Made by a program: the position numbers and the translations under genes. 64,000 bases of DNA, taken from assembly GCF_007678255.1 (NCBI RefSeq), contig NZ_VEED01000002.1, positions 248,001 through 312,000 of the forward strand, written 5' to 3'. The notes below the pieces were generated by a model. The model saw only the letters and a list, made by a program, of their open reading frames with translations. It was not told the origin of the DNA and ran no database searches. The stretch's first letter is position 1, and each line of letters begins with the position of its first letter. Source of the stretch: Bacillus sp. X1(2014). Its GTDB lineage: Bacteria; Bacillota; Bacilli; Bacillales_B; DSM-18226. Below, piece after piece: positions 36,873 through 45,557 of the stretch.

Positions 36873-36917
36873 ATAAACTGAAGCAACAATACGGAATCAA
36901 TCCAGTATTGCTGCTCC
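36873..36917 (-). terminator. terminator after hpaB-like gene
   Basis: As RNA, 36917-36905 pairs with 36892-36880 over 13 bp (two G-U) with a 12-nt loop. T-rich DNA follows on the minus strand. Confidence 0.75.
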
Positions 36918-36960
36918 AGAATTAAGTCTATATCGCTTGTATGTTCAAACTATTCTTACA

Positions 36961-38424
36961 TTAGTTGCTAGAAACTGGTGAAGACTGATTCAGTCCTGCT
37001 GCTTTCCGCACTAATTCGCGTTGCGGTTCCATATCAAAATTATTAAATACTGCCATTTGTTGTGCGAATGGCGGACTTTGGGCGAATAATTCAAACGTTG
37101 TTCTGTGGCCCGCATATGAGGAATTTAATAAATCTCTTGCGAAATAAAGTAATTTTCCTCTATCTTCAGGCGTCCACTCACCAACTGAATAATATTGGTC
37201 AAAATATTGCTTAATTTCTGGATCTGCCATTGTTGTCGAATCCGGAGTTACGGCTAATTGACCACCAACAAGTTCTCTTGTTAAATGGGCCATCGCAGGG
37301 AAATTGGCTAAAGCAAAGACACGTCCAGTATACAGAAGTGATGGATTAGGCATCATTAACCCGCCTGGACTCCTTTTGGCATCAGCTACGGCTGCAGTTA
37401 AATGGGCATTGATTCCCTCGCGATAATTGATTAACTCAGAGATTTTTTCTTTAACCGCTTGTAGATGTGTTAAACCTGTTTGTTCAACATTTAATAACGC
37501 TGCACCAATTAAATAATCAGCTCGGCGCAACATTCTAAGGGTGTAGTTAAAAGCAGAATAACGATGAAGTGTGGAACGGATATAGGCGGCAGATTCTAAG
37601 GAGCGATGGAAAAGGACATTTTCCCATGGAATTAAGACATGGTCAAAAATTAGTAAGGTATCAATTTCTTCAAATTTCGTGGCGATTGGATAATCTTGAG
37701 GGTTTCGATCTGTTCCTAAGGATGTACGACAAATGTGCTTCAGACCTGGTGCTCCCATATCACAAATGAATCCGCACGCAAACGGAGCCATTTTCTCAGA
37801 ACCGGCATTCCAGTCTAGAATGGTTGGCTTTACAAAGGCTTGGTGCGCATAGGCGGCAGCTGTTTCAAACTTTGCCCCCTTAACCACGATACCTCGGTCA
37901 TTTTCCTCAACTACGTGGAGGAGTGTTCCACCATCTTTTCCACTGAATAATTTGCTTCGATCCCCTTTTGGGTCTGTGTTCGCCGAAACATGGAACAAGT
38001 CCTCCCGTGCAACTCGGTCAATATGATACCTAATATTTTTTGCATAGGTCGGATCAATTTCATTTAATTTGTCTTGTGCGTCATATAGTGACCACATTTC
38101 ACCAATGGTTTCATCTCCAACGCGATAAACCACCCCGCCGAGATCGTCAAGTACGGTTTCGACGTGTTTGCGAATAGCGCTGAGATCCTCTTTTGTTTCA
38201 GGCATTTTATAGGCACGAGAAACAACTTGACCATCCGGTAGTTTGGTTGTTAGGATATCGCGATAATTCGCTTCAAATGCCATATCATACATCCTAGCTT
38301 TAACATCAACAATTGGCTTAAAAGATGGATGTGTGGCAACATTCTTGACTTTTTCCCCATCAATATAAACCTCACGCCCATCATTTAGTGACTCCCGATA
38401 TTGCTTACCTGTCATTAATGCCAT
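36961..38424 (-). CDS. HpaB-type flavin-dependent monooxygenase, large component
   Basis: This 487-residue member of the 4-hydroxyphenylacetate 3-hydroxylase family uses reduced flavin and O2 to hydroxylate an aromatic or heterocyclic substrate. The N-terminal MTGKQYRESL, the HVSANTDPKGDRSK flavin region, CRTSLGTDRNPQDYP and the C-terminal four-helix segment match the family, and length is normal. The flavin reductase gene lies 46 bases upstream. No ring-cleavage genes for homoprotocatechuate are nearby. Instead there is an amidohydrolase, RidA and a transporter, so 4-hydroxyphenylacetate is doubtful as substrate and a nitrogen heterocycle is possible. That last point is inference. Confidence 0.85.
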   Translation of the reverse strand: MALMTGKQYRESLNDGREVYIDGEKVKNVATHPSFKPIVDVKARMYDMAFEANYRDILTTKLPDGQVVSRAYKMPETKEDLSAIRKHVETVLDDLGGVVYRVGDETIGEMWSLYDAQDKLNEIDPTYAKNIRYHIDRVAREDLFHVSANTDPKGDRSKLFSGKDGGTLLHVVEENDRGIVVKGAKFETAAAYAHQAFVKPTILDWNAGSEKMAPFACGFICDMGAPGLKHICRTSLGTDRNPQDYPIATKFEEIDTLLIFDHVLIPWENVLFHRSLESAAYIRSTLHRYSAFNYTLRMLRRADYLIGAALLNVEQTGLTHLQAVKEKISELINYREGINAHLTAAVADAKRSPGGLMMPNPSLLYTGRVFALANFPAMAHLTRELVGGQLAVTPDSTTMADPEIKQYFDQYYSVGEWTPEDRGKLLYFARDLLNSSYAGHRTTFELFAQSPPFAQQMAVFNNFDMEPQRELVRKAAGLNQSSPVSSN

Positions 38425-38470
38425 TTTATTACCTCCTATTTATTTCAATTTGCAAACCAATCGATGAATG

Positions 38471-38992
38471 CTATTTTGCTTCCTCGAATTTGCCAAACTT
38501 CCCGCGATAGTAGACTAAAGGCTCCCCGTCAGAGGCATAGGCCTTCTGCACCTCTCCCAAAAAGACGGAATGAGTTCCTCCTGTTACCTCTTCGACAACA
38601 CGGCATTCGAGCGTCGCAAGTGTATGACCTAGAACAGGATTACCTAACGCGCCGTACGTAAAGTCGGTCCCTTCAAACTTATCTGTATTTGCTCTGGCAA
38701 ATTTTAACGCTAACTCCTTTTGAGTTTCACTAACGATGTTCACCGTAAAGGATTCGGCAGCTGAAATTGCATGACACGTACCCGTACTTTTATTTACGCA
38801 AACCAGCAGCATTGGCGGGTCAACCGAAACCGAGCAAACTGCACTAGCCGTGATTCCAAAATCGACATCATTATTTCTGACAGTTATAATTGTTACCCCG
38901 CTAGCAAAGTGACCAATGACCTGTTTAAATTGCTCTTGATCAACTAACGGAAATAAATTATGTTTCTCCTTCGATTTATTCATTCGCAACAC
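38471..38992 (-). CDS. flavin reductase (HpaC-like)
   Basis: This 173-residue NAD(P)H:flavin oxidoreductase of the FMN-binding split-barrel family shows GHFASGVTIITV, GITASAVCSVSVDPPMLLVCVNK (flavin binding) and GTHSVFLGEV. It supplies free reduced flavin to the monooxygenase encoded 46 bases downstream. The usual start is 38992, but internal Met residues within the first four codons cannot be ruled out. It is divergent from the regulator that begins at 39204. Confidence 0.9.
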   Translation of the reverse strand: MLRMNKSKEKHNLFPLVDQEQFKQVIGHFASGVTIITVRNNDVDFGITASAVCSVSVDPPMLLVCVNKSTGTCHAISAAESFTVNIVSETQKELALKFARANTDKFEGTDFTYGALGNPVLGHTLATLECRVVEEVTGGTHSVFLGEVQKAYASDGEPLVYYRGKFGKFEEAK

Positions 38993-39203
38993 TCCTAAAT
39001 ATTTTATTAACGGAATTATTCTTAATGTGTTCCTTAAATAAAACTATACATTTGGAAAATGTCATTGTCAACAGAATTTTCAAAAAATTCACTATAATTA
39101 ACTTGAAAATGTTAATATTAAACTCTTAAAATATGAAATCTTTTTACGAAAGGTTTTATTAATGAGTATAATGAAAGAACCAAAACATATAGGAGGGGAA
39201 TTT

Positions 39204-40523
39204 TTGAAACCAAGAGCCGGAATCATCGGACCAATTGACTCTGTCCAACTTATTTCTGAAATAGCAACTGAATTTAGTGACCGGCTGCAGCCTGTTCCAT
39301 TTATTTATCAATTACCTGAAGAAGCTACAAGTATCGTCGTAAACAATCAACATGTAATTGACCTATGGATTCTTGCTGGTCCAGCCCTATTTAATCCCTT
39401 TCAAAAGAGTGCTGTCAAGCAGCCCTTTTTTATACTTCAACTAGATGGAGCCAGCCTAACTAAGACCTTAGTTGATATTGGTTATAATGATAAAGTAAGC
39501 CTAGATAGGATTAGTATCGACACACTTACGGAACGTGATGTTTATGAAACATACCGCGATCTTGGTATACCAAGTGATCAGGTATTTGTTCATGAGTATA
39601 CGAATGAAACTCCACTTCAGAATCTGCTAGCCTTTCATCAAAAACTTATTCATGATCGAAAAGTTGATATCTGTATAACTAGCCTCCGTTCCATATATGA
39701 TCAATTGCGCTCAAATGATATAACTACCTATTGGGTTGCCCCAACGAGAAGTAACATTCGTCAGACATTGTCATCAGCCGTCCAGCAATGGGAAACAATT
39801 CATTTTAAGCAATCACAAATTGCGGTTATCCTTGTAAAGGTGCAAGGAATGGAGAATAAAGACGATCATAATATGCTTTCCTACGATATTCATCGATTAA
39901 GTTTAGAGATACAGGCAGCCATTTTAAATTTTGCAGAATCCATCTCAGGTTCTTTCGTAACGATTGGAATTGGGGTATTTGTTATTTTTTCAACCAGAGG
40001 TTCTTTGGAGGCAACAGAGAATTCGATTTCCTCTCTTTTGGAACAATTAGCACTGCTTGCGGATTTACCATCCAATATTGGTATTGGCTATGGGGATACT
40101 GCTCTTACAGCAGAGGAAAATGCTCGTCTCGGATTAAACCATGCACAAAATTATGATTCTTTTTGCGCTTTCCTGGTGGATGATAATGGAACAATCGAAG
40201 GTCCATTAAAAGAACAAGAAGCCATCACTTTTCAGTACCGCACAGAGAACAAAGAAATAAGTGAAAAACTTAAAAATAGCGGAATAACTATTACAACCTT
40301 TAATAAAATACTATCGGTTCAAAAAAGAATGGGTAATGGATCAATTACCTCAACCCAAGTGGCAGACTGGCTCAAAATGACACCAAGAAATGCACGTCGT
40401 ATCCTTACAGCTTTAGTGGAAGAAGGCATGGCAGAAATTATTGGCGATGAGGCTCCTTCCTCCAAAGGGCGCCCGCGGAAAATATATCGGGTCAGCGACC
40501 TTTCGAAAATGGTGCAAGGATAG
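39204..40523 (+). CDS. transcriptional regulator with degenerate cyclase-like domain and winged helix
   Basis: About 439 residues, starting at TTG 39204 (MKPRAGIIG) after AGGAGGGG; the frame opens at 39162 but that start lacks a ribosome site. The N-terminal ~190 residues look like an alpha/beta sensor domain (GIIGPIDSVQLI). The middle (about 200-330) ends in SNIGIGYGDTALTAEENARLGLNHA, resembling the last part of a GGDEF/cyclase fold, but no GGDEF motif is present, so it is probably a degenerate ligand-sensing domain. The C-terminus (about 370-425; STQVADWLKMTPRNARRILTALVEEGMAEI) is a winged helix. Divergent from hpaCB-like genes, it is their likely regulator. I cannot name the family. Confidence 0.7.
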   Translation: MKPRAGIIGPIDSVQLISEIATEFSDRLQPVPFIYQLPEEATSIVVNNQHVIDLWILAGPALFNPFQKSAVKQPFFILQLDGASLTKTLVDIGYNDKVSLDRISIDTLTERDVYETYRDLGIPSDQVFVHEYTNETPLQNLLAFHQKLIHDRKVDICITSLRSIYDQLRSNDITTYWVAPTRSNIRQTLSSAVQQWETIHFKQSQIAVILVKVQGMENKDDHNMLSYDIHRLSLEIQAAILNFAESISGSFVTIGIGVFVIFSTRGSLEATENSISSLLEQLALLADLPSNIGIGYGDTALTAEENARLGLNHAQNYDSFCAFLVDDNGTIEGPLKEQEAITFQYRTENKEISEKLKNSGITITTFNKILSVQKRMGNGSITSTQVADWLKMTPRNARRILTALVEEGMAEIIGDEAPSSKGRPRKIYRVSDLSKMVQG

Positions 40524-40570
40524 TAATGAAAAAGATTCTTCATATTATTAAATGATCTTGCAAAAGGTCT

Positions 40571-40600
40571 AGGCACTATCGCTTTAGATAGTGCCTTTAT
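40571..40600 (+). terminator. terminator after the regulator
   Basis: AGGCACTATC (40571-40580) and GATAGTGCCT (40587-40596) form a 10-bp stem with a 6-nt loop, followed by TTTAT. Confidence 0.75.
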
Positions 40601-40728
40601 GGTATCCTTAGAAGTTCAGCTTGTCGGTTTGATATTGACACACGCAGTTACCATATTCCCCTTAAGCATATTACTTATACATTTTCTTTAAATTGGCTAC
40701 AATTCTAATAGAAATGGAGGAAACGAAC

Positions 40729-41865
40729 ATGGTACGATTTCTGGCAATCATCTCATTTATTCTTTTATTTAAATTTTCACTCCCTGTCATAGACGAACAA
40801 TTGGAAAAAGGCGATATCGAAAAGACGGTTGATTCCATTCAGTCTGTAATAAATGTCAAAGACAACACAGAAATAGCAGAGACACTAAATAGTTTTACCG
40901 AAAAAGTTCAACAAATAGGGAAACAACTAGGCATTCAATTGAAGGATAGTCCCATTACTAAACAACAACCTCAACAGCAGAAAGAAAGAGTAGAGTTGAC
41001 CATTCCTACTGAACAAGTTTTTTCAATTCATAATGTTGAAATTGGCAACTTAAAAGAAGATATAGAACATAATTTAGGAATTGCAAACCGGACATCCCTT
41101 AATGAATATGGGACAGATTGGTATAGCTATCATCAAGATTATCATGATTTCTTTATGGTCATGTACGATGAAAACAACAAAGTTGCTGGGTTATACACAA
41201 ATCAAGATTTAATCTCATCAACCAATGGTATTAAACTCGGAAGTTCGAAGAAAATCGTCCGTGAAAAGCTTGGGGATCCTTTAACGAAAATTCAAAAAGG
41301 ATTCACGGTTTATCAATTACAGAAAAATAGCGACAATGATTTGTTTTTAGTCGAGGGAACCTATGTAACCGTCTTTTATGATAAGCATGAAAATAATACC
41401 GTTACCGCCATTCAAATGATCAACAAGGACTTTGAAGAGGCCAAAATGGATTTTTACACAAAAGGGAATTCAGCTTTAAAAGAGGGCTTTGAATATCAGT
41501 TATTTGATTTGACTAATGCCGCGCGAGTTAATCACCAACTGCCTATCCTGACTTGGGATGAGCATGTACGAGAAACTGCCCGTAAGCATAGTACCGACAT
41601 GGCAGTCCATCAGTATTTTGATCACACTAACCTTGAAGGACAATCCCCGTTTGATCGGATGAAAGAAGATGATATCACCTTTCATTTGGCAGGCGAAAAC
41701 CTGGCCTATGGACAATTTAGCAGCATTTTCGCCCATGAAGGCTTAATGAATTCACTTGGGCACCGGGAAAACATCTTGCGTGAGGGTTATGAGTATTTAG
41801 GGGTGGGTGTGGCATTTAATGATGAATCACAACCCTACTATACGGAAAATTTCTTTGCAAAGTAA
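40729..41865 (+). CDS. exported CAP (SCP/PR1)-domain protein, YlbC-like
   Basis: This 378-residue protein has an N-terminal hydrophobic export segment (about 1-18). A CAP-associated N-terminal domain (about 95-235) contains two related sub-repeats (IGNLKEDIEHNLG and LGSSKKIVREKLG), and a C-terminal CAP domain (about 255-378) follows with HSTDMAVHQYFDHTNLEGQSPFDRM, AGENLAYG and GHRENIL. It resembles B. subtilis YlbC. CAP-domain proteins are secreted and their bacterial functions are largely unknown. The ATG at 40729 has GGAGG eight bases upstream. It is monocistronic with a strong terminator. Confidence 0.85.
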   Translation: MVRFLAIISFILLFKFSLPVIDEQLEKGDIEKTVDSIQSVINVKDNTEIAETLNSFTEKVQQIGKQLGIQLKDSPITKQQPQQQKERVELTIPTEQVFSIHNVEIGNLKEDIEHNLGIANRTSLNEYGTDWYSYHQDYHDFFMVMYDENNKVAGLYTNQDLISSTNGIKLGSSKKIVREKLGDPLTKIQKGFTVYQLQKNSDNDLFLVEGTYVTVFYDKHENNTVTAIQMINKDFEEAKMDFYTKGNSALKEGFEYQLFDLTNAARVNHQLPILTWDEHVRETARKHSTDMAVHQYFDHTNLEGQSPFDRMKEDDITFHLAGENLAYGQFSSIFAHEGLMNSLGHRENILREGYEYLGVGVAFNDESQPYYTENFFAK

Positions 41866-41876
41866 ATGATAAACAT

Positions 41877-41905
41877 AAAACCTTCCTAATCACTAGGAAG
41901 GTTTT
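41877..41905. terminator. bidirectional terminator
   Basis: AAAACCTTCCTA (41877-41888) and its exact complement (41894-41905) form a 12-bp stem with a 5-nt loop, between convergent genes. Confidence 0.9.
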
Positions 41906-41920
41906 ATCGTTAGTAAGTTA

Positions 41921-42562
41921 TTAAAATTCTTTGTCTGCAATAACTCTAGTTAATTCTTCATCCAAATAGAAACCTCGTATACCTGGTTTATTTTGAAGAT
42001 ATTGAAAGATTTCTTCGTTCGTATAGTCTGTTTTTAACCCTTTAATAATAGTGGCTAAATAATTATGGGATGGCTTCTTCATTTCTACTTCATCTTGTTC
42101 CCAAGGAGCAGTAAAAGTGAAAATTGGATACCCCTTATCCTCTCCAAGATAAATAATATTTCCGTACCAAGCATGGTGGCGAAATATTTTTGACCCTTTC
42201 TCTTTTACCTCGTTTAAATCTATTTCGAAGATGTCCCCACTATTCTCTTGTTTCACCACATCTAAAAACTGTTCAATGGTGATTAAATATTTTTTACTAT
42301 AGGTGAGAGACTCCTCTCCTTGCTTTAAACTTATAAAGGCTACACCTTGCGATTGCCACCCAGCTGCCTCTCTTGCAAAGTAAAGCGGATAATTGAATTT
42401 AAAAGAAGACTCTGCAATCGGCAGTGATTGATCTTTACAGCCTGTCTCCACTCTTGTGGACCCCGCTGGACTCCCTCCCTTGATATAGCATAAGAACCGA
42501 TCCTTATTAAGATTTGAACCATAACTTGCATACCACACATACTGCTTACTTTCACTCACCAT
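41921..42562 (-). CDS. gamma-glutamylcyclotransferase-like protein
   Basis: About 213 residues. The N-terminus reads VWYASYGSNLNKDRF, the Y-x-x-YGSNL signature of the GGCT/AIG2-like fold; the rest (REAAGWQSQGVAF, HHAWYGNIIYLGEDKGYP) is characteristic of a larger uncharacterised Bacillus group. The fold usually acts on gamma-glutamyl amines, but I do not see clear conservation of the catalytic Glu, so activity is uncertain. The start is ambiguous among nearby ATG/GTG codons after a GGTGGGA stretch. It follows the sirtuin gene by about 30 bases and is probably co-transcribed. Confidence 0.65.
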   Translation of the reverse strand: MVSESKQYVWYASYGSNLNKDRFLCYIKGGSPAGSTRVETGCKDQSLPIAESSFKFNYPLYFAREAAGWQSQGVAFISLKQGEESLTYSKKYLITIEQFLDVVKQENSGDIFEIDLNEVKEKGSKIFRHHAWYGNIIYLGEDKGYPIFTFTAPWEQDEVEMKKPSHNYLATIIKGLKTDYTNEEIFQYLQNKPGIRGFYLDEELTRVIADKEF

Positions 42563-42593
42563 TCCCACCAACCTTTTTGTAAAATCTTTTTAT

Positions 42594-43367
42594 TCATGTA
42601 CTTAGTTGTTCATCCAATAGGGACAAGGACTTCCCAATCGACTCTGGAATGACGAATGTATTCCGATCCGTGTCATATGGAGTATCACCGACATTAATTA
42701 TAATCAGTGGAGTGCTTCTCCTTCTATATTGAGGAAATGTTGAAAATGGTGTGACCTTAAGACTCGTCCCTAACACCAATAAACAATCCGCCTCGTCAAT
42801 CGTATGTAAAATTTTATTAAACCCTTCAACCGTAAACCATTTACCAGTATCACCAAATAAAACAACATCCGGTTTTATGAAACGATCTCTCTTCTGACGG
42901 GTATCGCAATGTTCACAAATATAAAATTCATTCATGGTCTGAAAACGATTTAGCATTTCTTCGGTGGTGTAACTTTTATTGCAATGTAAGCAAGTGGCTG
43001 TTTTCATTGTTCCATGAAATTCAATCACGCTTTTACTTCCTGCTTTTTGATGAAGTCCATCAATATTTTGGGTAATGATTTGGGAAACTTTCCCTTCTCT
43101 TTCCCACTTTGACAAGATCTCATGCCCTGCATTTGGCATAGCGTCAGGATGATAAAGGTTGTCGAGTGCAAATTGGTAGAACTCTTTTGGATTTTGATAA
43201 AAATAATCAAGCGAAAGAATATATTCAGGTGCCAATTGATAAACTCCAGTCCTTGAACGAAAATCCTTTATGCCTGATTCGGTACTTACTCCGGCTCCAG
43301 TAAGCACAACAATGTTCTTCGCATTTTTGATTAGGGTCACACATCTATCTAACTGATTATTTCCCAT
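42594..43367 (-). CDS. srtN: NAD-dependent protein deacylase (sirtuin)
   Basis: This 257-residue Sir2-family enzyme removes acyl groups from lysine using NAD+. Visible motifs: GAGVSTESGIKDFR (NAD), TQNIDGLHQKAG, the catalytic His in EFHGTMKT, and two zinc CxxC pairs (CLHC, CEHC), then GTSLKVTPFSTFP. It resembles B. subtilis SrtN. The ATG at 43367 has AAGGAG ten bases upstream. A GGCT-like gene follows on the same strand. Confidence 0.92.
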   Translation of the reverse strand: MGNNQLDRCVTLIKNAKNIVVLTGAGVSTESGIKDFRSRTGVYQLAPEYILSLDYFYQNPKEFYQFALDNLYHPDAMPNAGHEILSKWEREGKVSQIITQNIDGLHQKAGSKSVIEFHGTMKTATCLHCNKSYTTEEMLNRFQTMNEFYICEHCDTRQKRDRFIKPDVVLFGDTGKWFTVEGFNKILHTIDEADCLLVLGTSLKVTPFSTFPQYRRRSTPLIIINVGDTPYDTDRNTFVIPESIGKSLSLLDEQLST

Positions 43368-43443
43368 CAGGTCACATCTCCTTTTTTAACCGTTTCTCAA
43401 GCATGCCAATGAATCTAATATATATTATTTTACTACACAGAAA

Positions 43444-43468
43444 AACGATGAGTAAAAAACTCATCGCT
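43444..43468 (-). terminator. terminator after the CxxH/CxxC gene
   Basis: CGATGAGT (43446-43453) and ACTCATCG (43459-43466) with an A5 loop, continuing into T residues on the minus strand. Confidence 0.75.
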
Positions 43469-43536
43469 TCTTGTTTTTGTGCCTGCCCTCTACTACCTTA
43501 CGAAATTAAAGTACTGGGGGGCATGCATTATAGATG

Positions 43537-43716
43537 CTACGCAAGCGCTCGTAATTTTTTATTTTTTTTCAAATGTAATGGTTTATGTGTATAATAGATT
43601 TTTGCAAGTGCATGATTATCACAAAGTGAACATTTAATTTTATAGGAAGCTTTGCTAATATGGGGAGTTTCTAAGAAGGTTAGAATTTCTTTCATATGTT
43701 TATCACAGGCCCACAT
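43537..43716 (-). CDS. small CxxH/CxxC protein, 59 residues
   Basis: The minus strand encodes a 59-residue protein from ATG 43716, preceded by GGGGTGAG, to TAG 43537. It starts MWACDKHMKEIL and has CSLCDNHA at about residues 33-40, giving a CxxH pair and a CxxC pair that could bind one zinc. This pattern matches the small Bacillus CxxH/CxxC family (B. subtilis YyzF), though the C-terminus here is longer and very basic. The function of the family is unknown. The terminator at 43446-43466 supports a real transcription unit, perhaps running on from ferredoxin 1, which ends 36 bases upstream. Confidence 0.7.
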   Translation of the reverse strand: MWACDKHMKEILTFLETPHISKASYKIKCSLCDNHALAKIYYTHKPLHLKKNKKLRALA

Positions 43717-43752
43717 GATCTCACCCCGAATTCGTATTTTTTGGCTCTCTTA

Positions 43753-44100
43753 CTAAATAGTTGTGACTTCTTTCTGAATTTTATCTGGCTTTCTTTTTTT
43801 GACGATTTCTGTAAAAGCATCATCCCAAGATATCGAAATATCACCGTTTGTAACGAAGGTTTGACACCCAAGTCGATACCCTTCATTTAACCATTCTTCC
43901 CCTAATTTTCTTCTTTCCTGCACTTTAACTTTATCTAGGAATTCAGCGCCTTCTTCTGTTTTAAAAACGCAGTTGCCGCAAATTCCTCCGCCGCATCGGT
44001 TTGGGAGTTCTCCATCGTAACGAAGGGACATCCTTAAAATATTCGAATCCTCAGGTACCTCTAATTGTTTATTGCTGTTAATGAAATTTATTTTTGGCAT
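43753..44100 (-). CDS. [2Fe-2S] ferredoxin 1
   Basis: This 115-residue plant-type ferredoxin has cluster ligands in NRCGGGICGNC (three Cys spaced C-x5-C-x2-C) and the fourth Cys in YRLGCQTFV. The rest is short acidic sequence with a Lys-rich tail. It begins 31 bases downstream of a perfect TGGTATA-N3-TATACCA palindrome, the clearest operator of the cluster. No ferredoxin reductase gene lies nearby. Its most likely client in this region is the heme-oxygenase-like oxidase at 48373, which would need electrons to activate O2. A second ferredoxin of the same fold is at 50180. Confidence 0.88.
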   Translation of the reverse strand: MPKINFINSNKQLEVPEDSNILRMSLRYDGELPNRCGGGICGNCVFKTEEGAEFLDKVKVQERRKLGEEWLNEGYRLGCQTFVTNGDISISWDDAFTEIVKKRKPDKIQKEVTTI

Positions 44101-44130
44101 GCCTCGTATCCTCCCTTTAATTTATCTTCT

Positions 44131-44147
44131 TGGTATACAATATACCA
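44131..44147. promoter_or_regulatory. TTGGTATACAA-type operator A (ferredoxin 1)
   Basis: TGGTATACAATATACCA is a perfect 7+7 inverted repeat with a 3-bp centre, ending 31 bases before the ferredoxin 1 start. It resembles operators of FadR-subfamily GntR proteins such as UxuR/ExuR. Confidence 0.75.
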
Positions 44148-44207
44148 TATTTTAAATTATCAGACAATATAAATATTTTAAATCTTTCATTTTTTAAAAA
44201 AGGTAAA

Positions 44208-44237
44208 TTTTAGACCACATCGAGGAGACGGTGTGGT
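44208..44237 (-). terminator. terminator after gntR1
   Basis: GACCACA and TGTGGTC form a 7-bp stem (44213-44237); on the minus strand TCTAAAATTT follows. Confidence 0.5.
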
Positions 44238-44283
44238 CATGAACATTGATGAAAGCTCACTCTTAGATCTTATCTAGAATAGA

Positions 44284-44994
44284 TCAAGTGGACATCAATT
44301 TTTCCTTTTTATTTAGCTTTACTTTTATATTTTCTATATAAGTGATATAAGCTTTTTTTGAGTTTTCAATATGAATCCTCATTAAATATTCAGCCATTTC
44401 CGCTTCTTTATCACGCAAGGCTTTCATAATATCGATATGTTCTTTTAATGATTCTCTTCTTCTGCCTGGTGTCTCATATCCCATATTTGCAGCCATATGT
44501 ATATAGTCAATCAGTCCAGAGAGAATCTCAAATAATTTAGGGCTTTTCGATGCTTTATTAATGAGACGATTCATCTCAATATGTTCAAGATTAAAATTTT
44601 CTTCGTCTTGATCTCTTAACTCCATTAGCTCTTTAATCTTTTGATCCAAATCTAGTTGTGTTTCTTTATCCATTCGCCCCGCGGCCAATTTAACGGCAAG
44701 GACTTCTAATGAGGCAAGGATTGTAAATACCTCGATGACTTCATTCTCGGATATATTCGAGACTACGACACCTTTTCTGGGAACTGTTTTTACAAAACCT
44801 TGAGATTCCAAGCGGAACAAGGCTTCTCGAATCGGAGTCCGGCTGATGCCTAATTTCCCAGCCAGTTCTCGTTCAATTAACCGGTCGCCCGCTTTTAATT
44901 CGCCCTCAAGAATCATTTCCTTTAAATAGTTATATGCATGCTCACGAATCGATAAAAGATTGTTTTCCTCCCATCTTAAATCCATAATTTCCAC
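44284..44994 (-). CDS. GntR-family regulator 1 (FadR subfamily)
   Basis: This 236-residue regulator has an N-terminal winged helix (about 12-80; EGELKAGDRLIERELAGKLGISRTPIREALFRLESQGFVKTVPRKG) and a C-terminal all-helical FCD ligand domain (about 90-220) that may bind a metal and a carboxylate. Its DNA-binding part is almost identical to that of the regulator at 56890, so both probably recognise the same palindrome. It lies 32 bases downstream of the chrA pair and is probably co-transcribed with it. Ligand unknown. Confidence 0.9.
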   Translation of the reverse strand: MEIMDLRWEENNLLSIREHAYNYLKEMILEGELKAGDRLIERELAGKLGISRTPIREALFRLESQGFVKTVPRKGVVVSNISENEVIEVFTILASLEVLAVKLAAGRMDKETQLDLDQKIKELMELRDQDEENFNLEHIEMNRLINKASKSPKLFEILSGLIDYIHMAANMGYETPGRRRESLKEHIDIMKALRDKEAEMAEYLMRIHIENSKKAYITYIENIKVKLNKKEKLMST

Positions 44995-45026
44995 CCGCTC
45001 ATTTTATTTATTTTTTATTTTCCGTC

Positions 45027-45557
45027 TTACGAAAGAAAAACTCCACCATAAACTAAGCAGCAAACAATTAACAGGGATGGGTGCATTTTTATTTTGATTA
45101 AGGCAAAATAGCTAACCACAGCTAATAAGACTAAGTGAAAAAGACCACTTTTTTCATACGCTGTTAAAAAAAATTGATAGGCCATCACAGCAAGTAAAAT
45201 GAAAATAATCGGCTGAACAGACTTTGTCATAAGCGCCACTTTTGGAGAGCCTTTAAATAGATTGATAAACTTAAAAAGTAAAATAACGGCCAGTGCAGAA
45301 GGCAGGATCGTGGCGATTAGAGCAATGATTGCACCGAGAACTCCACCCAGTTGATAACCAATATAGCCCCCCATTTTGGTGGCTATCGGTCCAGGCAAGG
45401 CATTGGCAATCGCTAAGACATCCCCAAACTCGGAGAGTGTCATCCAATGGTAATGATTGACCACTTCATTTTGGATTAATGGAATGGTTGCAGGTCCGCC
45501 GCCGTATCCCAATAAATTAGCAATTAAAAACGACCAAAAAATATGCAAATAGATCAT
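45027..45557 (-). CDS. chromate-transporter (ChrA) half, second subunit
   Basis: This 176-residue membrane protein consists of one CHR domain: LLGYGGGPATIPLIQNEVV and ANALPGPIATKMGGYIGY are the family hallmarks. It overlaps the first ChrA gene by four bases (ATGA). Paired short CHR proteins act together as an anion transporter. Chromate efflux is the textbook function, but in this gene setting an organic or inorganic anion tied to the surrounding pathway is equally possible. Confidence 0.88.
   Translation of the reverse strand: MIYLHIFWSFLIANLLGYGGGPATIPLIQNEVVNHYHWMTLSEFGDVLAIANALPGPIATKMGGYIGYQLGGVLGAIIALIATILPSALAVILLFKFINLFKGSPKVALMTKSVQPIIFILLAVMAYQFFLTAYEKSGLFHLVLLAVVSYFALIKIKMHPSLLIVCCLVYGGVFLS

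Noticed and set aside
36820..36900. N-terminal extension of the M20 hydrolase
   Set aside because: It would run through a 13-bp terminator hairpin, and the family begins at the MRININRL position, which has its own ribosome site.
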